Made by a program: the position numbers and the translations under genes. This document shows, in pieces, positions 58,406-64,000 of a stretch of DNA of 64,000 bases. Source of the stretch: CAG-791 sp045546175 (GTDB lineage: Bacteria; Bacillota; Clostridia; Lachnospirales; Lachnospiraceae); assembly GCA_045546175.1 (NCBI GenBank), contig JAZQCI010000030.1, positions 1-64,000 of the forward strand, given 5' to 3'. Position 1 is the stretch's first letter, and each line of letters begins with the position of its first letter. The notes beneath the pieces were generated by a model, which ran no database searches, was not told where the DNA came from, and saw nothing but the letters and a program-made list of their open reading frames with translations.

Positions 58406-59464
58406 TCAGGCTTTTTTCTTGTGGAAAAACCGCCCGACCAGGCAGATACCCAGCGCCGCGGTTGCGACCATAACGCTTCCCGCAATGCCGGAAACGGTCG
58501 TGCCCATCGGGTTCTCACTGCCCGCGAAGCTGTAATCCGGCAGGAAGGAGGTCTTCTCCTGAATATCCGAGGCCGTCTGAGAAGCCGCACTGCTCACGCC
58601 GAAATTTTCCTCGTCCAGACCCATATTGGAGCTGTAGCCGCCCTCCTCGTTGCCGAACAGTGCCCACTCCAGGCCGTCCGGATTGGAGCTTGCAAAGTGT
58701 GAGAAGACGCCGCCGACCACAAGCGCCGTCAAGGCCAGGGTGACAATGACAGTTCCCAGCGATTTGGAGGATCTTGCCGATGCCGCCTCAGTGAGGTCCA
58801 CATCGCGCACGAGCTCGGGCCTTGTCTCATAGACATATGTCAGGACTGCCGCCGTGATCAGCCCTTCCACCAGGCCGATTGCCAGATGAATGGGCAGCAT
58901 CAGCGCACAGAAGGCCCCGAAAGGAAGTTCTGTGATGCCCGAGAGTGTCGTCTCGAGAACGACCGAAAAAGCGCCCATCTGCAGAGTGACAATGCATCCT
59001 ATAATCGATGCGAAGATGATCTTCGCTCTCTGCGCCGCGTGAGGATCACGGCCGGCAAACAGCCTGCTCTTCATGATCGGGCGCCAGATCAGATAGTATC
59101 CGACAAAGCACCCGTAGAAGGCCATGTTCCATATGTTGGCCCCCAGAGCCATCAGCCCTCCGTCGGCAAAAAAAAGACACTGGATTGTCAAAACGACGAC
59201 CATAGACAGAAAGCCCGCCTCAGGCCCCAAAAGCGCAGACAGAAGCATTCCTCCGCACATATGCCCCGAAGAGCCGGTTCCGGGAATCGTATAGTTGATC
59301 ATCTGCCCGGCAAAGACCAGGGCGGACGCCACTGCCATGGTGGGCAGTTTCTGCGGATCATCGTCCTCTTTGAGTCTCTTGATTGATATTGCTGCCGCTG
59401 TGCCGGATGCGACGTACATCGTCGCTGCCACCGCAGGGGACAAAAGAGCGTCGGCCATGTGCAT
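58406..59464 (-). CDS. cbiM: Cobalt/nickel ECF substrate-binding subunit, CbiM with a CbiN-like C-terminus
   Basis: This S component binds Co2+ or Ni2+ through the N-terminal Met-His (MHMADALLSP), which inserts into the protein in the family. The 352-residue protein has about seven helices with PGTGSSGHMCGGMLLSALLG and QCLFFADGGLMALGANIWNM. After about residue 230 a linker leads to a CbiN/PDGLE-like part (SNPDGLEWALFGNE, then a final helix IAGSVMVATAALGICLVG), so CbiM and CbiN are fused. The start codon is fixed by the functional Met-His. A terminator and a 63-bp repeat array separate it from cbiQ. Confidence 0.92.
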   Translation of the reverse strand: MHMADALLSPAVAATMYVASGTAAAISIKRLKEDDDPQKLPTMAVASALVFAGQMINYTIPGTGSSGHMCGGMLLSALLGPEAGFLSMVVVLTIQCLFFADGGLMALGANIWNMAFYGCFVGYYLIWRPIMKSRLFAGRDPHAAQRAKIIFASIIGCIVTLQMGAFSVVLETTLSGITELPFGAFCALMLPIHLAIGLVEGLITAAVLTYVYETRPELVRDVDLTEAASARSSKSLGTVIVTLALTALVVGGVFSHFASSNPDGLEWALFGNEEGGYSSNMGLDEENFGVSSAASQTASDIQEKTSFLPDYSFAGSENPMGTTVSGIAGSVMVATAALGICLVGRFFHKKKA

Positions 59465-59499
59465 AGTGAGTTACCTCCGAAACATTTTTCTGTCCCAAG

Positions 59500-59527
59500 T
59501 TTATAATGTTACGAAAGCCTCCCACAA
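59500..59527 (-). promoter_or_regulatory. Possible promoter of cbiM
   Basis: On the minus strand -35 TTGTGG (59522-59527) and -10 TATAAA (59500-59505) are spaced by 16 bases, about 40 bases before the start codon. A CCCCCAGGGGG stem lies just upstream. I could not identify a cobalamin or NiCo riboswitch here. Confidence 0.4.
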
Positions 59528-59570
59528 GCCCCCCTGGGGGTTAAACATGGTTAAAGATTCTTATTGCGAG

Positions 59571-59640
59571 CTGCTGCGCCGCATGCGGGCTGCCTTCTGC
59601 AGCATCGTCCTTTCCGCATGCATGTGTATTATTTAACCTG
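59571..59640 (+). repeat. Family B structured element, copy 6 (degenerate)
   Basis: Partial copy. Its outer stem reads GCATGCGG/CCGCATGC where others have GCGTGCGG/CCGCACGC, a compensated change. Hairpin 3 is mostly lost. It lies about 107 bases upstream of cbiM. Confidence 0.7.
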
Positions 59641-59664
59641 GTTGGATTATATGCGGTAAATTCA

Positions 59665-59945
59665 ATCAGCCTGCCCCCATGGAAAATCGGCAAATGACTG
59701 AAAACCTGTAAATTTTAGCTTATTTCCCAGGAAGTTGGACCATAAGGCTCATTTCTGAGGCGGCGGCCTCCATATTGTGCTTTGACAAGTTACTGCTATG
59801 GGGGCCGGTGAGGAAGAATTCTTGTTTTGGTCCAACTCAAGTGCAATCTGGCTTGTTTTCTTTATTGTGAGCCGGCAATCAGTAAAAATGATGGAGGCCA
59901 CGATAGTAAATAGTATTCAAATAATCCAACTCACTCTGCTGCCAG
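59665..59945 (-). repeat. Family D element, copy 2 (inverted relative to copy 1)
   Basis: Its reverse complement matches 29692-29965 over the whole length, including AAGAATTCTTCCTC and CCATGGGGGCAGGCT. The stem GTTGGACC/GGTCCAAC replaces GTTGGAT/ATCCAAC of copy 1, consistent with conserved pairing. A family C-like hairpin (TGCCGCAGGAG/CTCCTGCGGCA) follows at 59965. Confidence 0.75.
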
Positions 59946-59964
59946 AGGGGACTGCCAGTCAAAT

Positions 59965-60170
59965 GCCGCAGGAGCCCCCTCCTGCGGCACTTGAACATAA
60001 GAACAGCGTGCTTCGAAATTTTCTTAATGCGGCACTCCCGTGATTTTAGGCATGACACCCTATATCAGGGATAATAAATCCCAAAGCCACCGAGAAATGG
60101 CGTGATTTCGGCCAACATGGGAAGTCATTTTCCATGGCTTTGGGCAAGAAAACTCTCCATGGATAATTTA
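59965..60170. other. Non-coding hairpin block between D2 and the 43-bp array
   Basis: It holds the TGCCGCAGGAG/CTCCTGCGGCA hairpin at 59965-59990 and a further long-range pairing of CAAAGCCA (about 60093) with TGGCTTTG (about 60158), plus ATAATAAATCC with GGATAATTTAT around it. No gene was recognised from 59465 to 60414. Confidence 0.4.
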
Positions 60171-60245
60171 TCTCCTAATCCTGCCTGTAAACACTAACGC
60201 AAGTGGGAAAATTAGGAGCTGAAATTGTCAAAAACCGCGTTTATG

Positions 60246-60395
60246 CCTAAAAGAGCACCGGAAGTTCCCGGAATGTTTCTGTAGTGCCCCTAAAAGAGCA
60301 CCGGAAGTTCCCGGAGTGTTCCTGTAGTGCCCCTAAAAGAGCACCGGAAGTTCCCGGAATGTTCCTGTAGTGCCCCTAAAGAGTACCGGAAGTAC
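60246..60395. repeat. 43-bp tandem repeat, about 3.5 units
   Basis: CCTAAAAGAGCACCGGAAGT starts units at 60246, 60289 and 60332, exactly 43 bases apart, with a shortened fourth copy. It lies just past the FtsX permease stop codon. Confidence 0.9.
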
Positions 60396-60414
60396 CCTGT
60401 TGCGCCCCCAATTT

Positions 60415-63159
60415 TCACTCCACCGACTTGAGCGACTCCACCATATCAATCTTCCGAATGTAGAAATACGAGAAGAAGTTCACCGACATGGAAAAGACCA
60501 CCGTCAGGAGGATCGCGTAGAGATAGCTGCGGGCGTGCAGCCCGTGTCCGAAGATCATATATTCCATCTCAATCGTCCCGATGAGCCAGCGGTGCAACCA
60601 TTTGCCGCCCAGCATGCCGAGCGCCGCTCCCATCAGCGTGAGAATGATGTTCTCGCGGTACACGTAAGAAGCCGTCTCTCCGTCGTAGAAGCCCAGCACC
60701 TTGAGGGTCGCCAGCTCGCGGACGCGCTCCGTCACGTTGATATTGGTCAGGTTAAAGAGGACGAGAAAAGCGAGAGCCGCCGCAGCTCCGATGATGATCC
60801 AGACTACCACGTCCAGGCTCTTCATGCTCTCGTTAAAGTGGTCCCTCGTCTCGTCGATGCTGCTGTATGTGATGACGCCTTTCATCTTCGAGACCCGCTG
60901 CGCCACGGCGGACGAGCTCAGATCTATGCCTGCACCGGCCGTCTGATCGTCCCTCTCGGAGGGGCTCATATCTGCGCCCGCACCGGACTCCTGCGCGTCC
61001 TGCGCTCCCCCGTTCTTCGTTTCGTCCGTCACTGTTTTGACCAGAATAAGGTTGTCCCGGGGCTTTTCGCCGAACACTTTCGTGTAACAGGCGGGCGTCA
61101 TATAGACGTAGTGGCCGACATAGTTCTCGCAGATGCCGCACACCTGCACCGGATATTCCTTCTCGTCATTGTCGAGGAGCCTTATAGTGTCTCCCTCGCT
61201 GATCCCCAGGTTGTCCGCCAGCTTTTCATCGATGACAATGGCGTCGTCGGTGGGAGCAAGCCGCGGAAGATCCCCCACTTTGCCGTAGCGGCGCAGACCG
61301 TCCGCGCGCGGATAGAGGCAGAAATAGTCCTCCGCGACCGGGTGTCCGTCCGCCTCGGAAGGGGTTCCCCAACCCGCCGTAGAGCGCACCGAGACGTTGT
61401 CGGTCGTTCCTTCGTCCGTCCTTACACTGACGCCGGTGCTGTAACACCCCATGAAAGACTCGATCCCGGGTTCCGCCTCCAGCGCCTCCATGAGCTCCGT
61501 GCGCTCGGAAGGCGTAAGGCCCGTGTCGATCGAGATCGTGGCGTTGTAAGGCATCAGGTCGTCAAACTGCCAGGTGAGCACGTCGAAGATGGAATCGCGC
61601 AGTCCGTAGCCGGTCGCCAGGAGTGCGGTGCAGCCCGCGATCCCGATGATGGTCATCCAGAAGCGCTTTTTGTAGCGGAACAGGTTGCGCGCGCTGACCT
61701 TCTGAATAAAGGACAGGCGGCTCCACAGAGGTTCTATGTACTCGAGGAAGATCCGCTTTCCGGGCTTTGGCGCGCGCGGCCGCAGCAGTTCTGCGGGCTT
61801 TGCCAGAAGCGTCGCATAGCAGGCCGCAAAAGCCGCTCCCGCTGTCGCGAGGACCGCCGCTCCCAGTGAATAGAGGGCCACAAGAGGCGAGATCCCGATC
61901 TCAAGCGGCGGCAAAAGATAGAGGATCCCCCACTCGTAGTAGATGAGCGCAGGAAGCGCGGTGCAGCCGATGAGCAGACCGGCGCCGCCTCCGATCAGAC
62001 TGGCCGCCAGCGCATAGCCCAAATATTTGACGGAAATTGCCGGCGTGGAAAAGCCCAGCGCTTTCATCGTGCCGATCTCCGCGCGGTGATCTTCCACCAT
62101 TCTGGTCATGGAAGTGAGGGAGCTCAGCGCCGCTACAAGGAAAAAGATGAGCGGAAACACATCGGCCAGGTTCCCCATTCTCTCCGCGTCGGAGGAGAAC
62201 TCCACGTAGCTGCGGATCGTGTCGCGCCCCAGCGTATACCACTCCCCGCTCGGGGTCTCCAGCCCCGACATGGCACTGCCCCCGCTGCTGGATTCCGAGA
62301 GCCCCAGGATCAGCGCGCTGACCATATCGGTATAGGTGACCCCATCGCTGACCTGCTTCTTCCTGATCGCGGCTCTCTCTACCGCCAGAGGTTTCAGGCC
62401 GTCTATAAAGGCGTCCACTTGATCCTTATAGGCGTCGTCCGTGTAACAGTTGTACTTTTCAAGCCCCTTCAGGGTCAGATAAATGGTGGAATAAATCTCC
62501 TGTGTGAAGCATTCCGAGGGCAGCACGACAAAGCCGGTGACACTGCCGCTTCCCACGTTGGAGCCGCTCCTGGTCCTTGAGATGTAAAGGGGGCTTCGCA
62601 CGACGCCGACGATCGTAAAAGTGTGCCTGGTGGAATGGGACCCTTCTGCGGAGTTCTCTGTGAGCGGGTCCTCTTCGAGCACGCTGTTAAAAGATTCCCT
62701 GGTATCAATCGTGATCGTATCGCCGATCTCCTTGTGCAGGGCCTCCAATATTTTGACTTCCGTGACGCATTCGTCCGGAGACTGCGGAAGGCGCCCCTCG
62801 GTGAGATCCGGAAGATTGATCTGCCGGGGCATCTCCAGGACATTGACGCAGTCCTCCCCTGCCAGGGCATCAAAAGTACGGCTCCCCTCCGCCGCCTTTA
62901 CGCCGGGCACCTGAGAGAGCGCCTGAAGATCCTCTTCCGTAAAGCCCAGCATCGAGAGAAGCCGTACATCCATGAAGCATTGCCGGTCATAATAGTGATC
63001 CACTGTATTTTGCATATCCGGCGCCGTCATGCGAAGGCCGGCCAGAAAGCCCACCGCCAGAAGGCTCATCACAAACAGCGACAGAAAGCGCCTTTTCGTA
63101 TGCAGGATCTCGCGGATCGTGTCCACAAAGATCATGCTGCTTTTTCTGTTATGCGTCAC
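60415..63159 (-). CDS. Large FtsX-type ABC transporter permease
   Basis: This 914-residue permease has two FtsX-like halves: a first N-terminal helix (about 25-48), a large extracytoplasmic domain (to about 300), three helices with the FtsX segment VFPLIFFLVAALSSLTSMTRM (about 335-450), then a second helix and soluble domain (about 495-785) and a final group of helices (about 800-900). This is the pattern of lipoprotein/macrolide exporters or antimicrobial-peptide exporters in Firmicutes. It starts at a GTG with AAGGAAATAAA upstream; an ATG at 63135 is possible. The ATPase partner is not adjacent, so it may be encoded elsewhere. Substrate unknown. Confidence 0.88.
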   Translation of the reverse strand: MTHNRKSSMIFVDTIREILHTKRRFLSLFVMSLLAVGFLAGLRMTAPDMQNTVDHYYDRQCFMDVRLLSMLGFTEEDLQALSQVPGVKAAEGSRTFDALAGEDCVNVLEMPRQINLPDLTEGRLPQSPDECVTEVKILEALHKEIGDTITIDTRESFNSVLEEDPLTENSAEGSHSTRHTFTIVGVVRSPLYISRTRSGSNVGSGSVTGFVVLPSECFTQEIYSTIYLTLKGLEKYNCYTDDAYKDQVDAFIDGLKPLAVERAAIRKKQVSDGVTYTDMVSALILGLSESSSGGSAMSGLETPSGEWYTLGRDTIRSYVEFSSDAERMGNLADVFPLIFFLVAALSSLTSMTRMVEDHRAEIGTMKALGFSTPAISVKYLGYALAASLIGGGAGLLIGCTALPALIYYEWGILYLLPPLEIGISPLVALYSLGAAVLATAGAAFAACYATLLAKPAELLRPRAPKPGKRIFLEYIEPLWSRLSFIQKVSARNLFRYKKRFWMTIIGIAGCTALLATGYGLRDSIFDVLTWQFDDLMPYNATISIDTGLTPSERTELMEALEAEPGIESFMGCYSTGVSVRTDEGTTDNVSVRSTAGWGTPSEADGHPVAEDYFCLYPRADGLRRYGKVGDLPRLAPTDDAIVIDEKLADNLGISEGDTIRLLDNDEKEYPVQVCGICENYVGHYVYMTPACYTKVFGEKPRDNLILVKTVTDETKNGGAQDAQESGAGADMSPSERDDQTAGAGIDLSSSAVAQRVSKMKGVITYSSIDETRDHFNESMKSLDVVVWIIIGAAAALAFLVLFNLTNINVTERVRELATLKVLGFYDGETASYVYRENIILTLMGAALGMLGGKWLHRWLIGTIEMEYMIFGHGLHARSYLYAILLTVVFSMSVNFFSYFYIRKIDMVESLKSVE

Positions 63160-63207
63160 ACTTTATTTCCTTGGTCCGGTTTCCGGCCGAAAGCATTTGC
63201 TCCGGCC

Positions 63208-63612
63208 TCAGTGTTTGAATATCACAAATTTGCTGAGCACATAGTTCAGCACAATTACAATGAAATTGGCCGCTATTTTGACGATCATGTCGTTAAAATG
63301 CAGAACATTCACAAAGACAAACATGATCACCCAGTCCACCACGCCGGTTCCCAGCCTGCAGGCGAAGAAGGACCCGATCTCTTTGAGGATCTCTCCCTTC
63401 TCCGTGGCCGAGCTGTGGAAGACCATGGTCCGGTTGGTCACGTACGCGAAAAAGACTGCCAGTGCCCAGGCAATGACGGTCGACGCCATGACGCTCATGC
63501 CGAAGACATGCGCGCATACCCAATAGGACACGATGTTGACAACGGTAGTGAATACTCCGAAGACAAGGTACAAAATCACATCTTTATATTTATCCCAGTA
63601 TTCTTTGATCAT
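63208..63612 (-). CDS. GtrA-like membrane protein
   Basis: This 134-residue protein belongs to the GtrA family of small four-helix membrane proteins, linked to flipping or transfer of glycosyl-lipid intermediates in cell-surface polysaccharide synthesis. The family segments LYLVFGVFTTVVNIVSYWVC, VIAWALAVFFAYVTNRTMVF and LNYVLSKFVIFKH are present. It ends 48 bases before the FtsX gene start. No flippase or glycosyltransferase partner is next to it. Confidence 0.92.
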   Translation of the reverse strand: MIKEYWDKYKDVILYLVFGVFTTVVNIVSYWVCAHVFGMSVMASTVIAWALAVFFAYVTNRTMVFHSSATEKGEILKEIGSFFACRLGTGVVDWVIMFVFVNVLHFNDMIVKIAANFIVIVLNYVLSKFVIFKH

Positions 63613-63657
63613 TTGCTAATCTCCCTTCAGTCGAGGCTCTCTGATCGGGCGGAAGTT

Positions 63658-64000
63658 TCACTCCCCGCCTGCCAGCTCTCTCTCCAGTTCCTCCATCTGT
63701 CTGACCGCGTCCGCGAACACGTCCAGCGCCTCGTCCACCGGCTCCGATGTGGAGAGGTCCACGCCGGCGATCTTTAACAGGCTCACCGGGTCCTGCGTGC
63801 AGCCGCTCTTAAGAAATTCCAGATAGGGTTTCACAGCTTTCTCGCCCTGTTCCAGAATTCTGTGCGCGATGGCGACCGCCGCCGAGAAGCTGGTGGCGTA
63901 CTGGTAGACATAGAAATTGTAGTAGAAGTGCGGGATCCTGCACCACTCGTACGCGATCAGCGGATCCGACACCATATCTTCGCCAAAATATTGCTTATTG
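63658..64000 (-). CDS. pepF: Oligoendopeptidase F, C-terminal part (runs off the window)
   Basis: The minus-strand frame is open to the window end and gives about 114 C-terminal residues of an M3-family metallopeptidase. YFGEDMVSDPLIAYEWCRIP and FYYNFYVYQYATSFSAAVAI are typical of the PepF C-terminal region; the HExxH zinc site and start codon lie beyond the window. The enzyme is cytosolic and degrades peptides of about 7-17 residues. The ATG at 63975 is internal to the domain and should not be taken as the start. Confidence 0.9.
   Translation of the reverse strand, partial: NKQYFGEDMVSDPLIAYEWCRIPHFYYNFYVYQYATSFSAAVAIAHRILEQGEKAVKPYLEFLKSGCTQDPVSLLKIAGVDLSTSEPVDEALDVFADAVRQMEELERELAGGE

Noticed and set aside
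59465..59570. Cobalamin or NiCo riboswitch upstream of cbiM
   Set aside because: No B12-box-like or NiCo core sequence was recognised; a covariance search would decide.

Overview
The window looks like chromosome of a fairly GC-rich member of the Bacillota, most likely a Lachnospiraceae-type Clostridia. This is inferred from gene families, not from a marker gene: strong AAGGAGG ribosome binding sites, KtrAB potassium uptake, MhsT/Tyt1-type sodium symporters, a domain-permuted GH3 glucosidase, type I dehydroquinase, PepD, a phasin-like/UbiB pair and ECF cobalt transport. No rRNA, tRNA, prophage, CRISPR array or complete insertion sequence was seen. Both ends are open: the leftmost 170 bases are a leader, and an oligoendopeptidase F gene runs off the right end.

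Layout. 0.2-4.5 kb: KtrB-KtrA with a shortened KdpD-like kinase and a KdpE-like regulator. 4.6-6.1 kb: a 24-residue membrane peptide and an NSS symporter. 6.6-10.3 kb: a CydCD-like ABC exporter pair. 10.4-12.9 kb: NadE, an unknown protein and a glycosyltransferase. 13.0-18.8 kb: a 1765-residue DUF4132 protein and a small partner. 19-24.2 kb: DMT transporter, nuclease-like gene remnant, PepD dipeptidase, histidine phosphatase and PHP phosphatase. 24.4-28.9 kb: sugar-acid module (truncated IclR, IlvD/Edd dehydratase, GntP, GntR). 30.3-32.5 kb: RidA, ketopantoate-reductase-like and AroD. 33-40.5 kb: HAD phosphatase, then a GH2-GH3-GPH symporter operon. 40.8-46.6 kb, divergent: LytTR regulator, GHKL kinase, AraC, UxuA, UxuB. 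46.8-49.9 kb: thioesterase, PucR regulator, 58-residue protein, Gfo/Idh oxidoreductase. 49.9-52.3 kb: DgkA, phasin-like, UbiB. 52.8-56 kb: PgeF, FadR-type regulator, GlcD. 56-59.5 kb: CbiO, CbiQ, CbiM. 60.4-64 kb: large FtsX permease, GtrA, PepF fragment.

The genes make coherent modules. The glycosidase operon and the divergent LytTR/GHKL/AraC/UxuAB genes suggest uptake and hydrolysis of a glycoside (possibly a glucuronide) feeding mannonate and 2-keto-3-deoxygluconate. GntP with the IlvD/Edd enzyme does the same for a free sugar acid under a GntR repressor whose operators are visible.

The most unusual content is repetitive DNA. Family A is a short inverted-repeat element (TGTGTCA, GATACGTCCCC core, TGACACA) that abuts the stop codons of nine genes. 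Family B is a structured element of up to about 120 bp with three hairpins, present in six copies that show compensatory base changes, all in one orientation; most lie just upstream of a minus-strand gene and one lies in frame inside cbiQ. Family C is an array of about 71-bp hairpin units. Family D is a conserved non-coding element of about 275 bp in two inverted copies. Minisatellites with 15, 18, 43, 63 and 94 bp periods occur between and inside genes.
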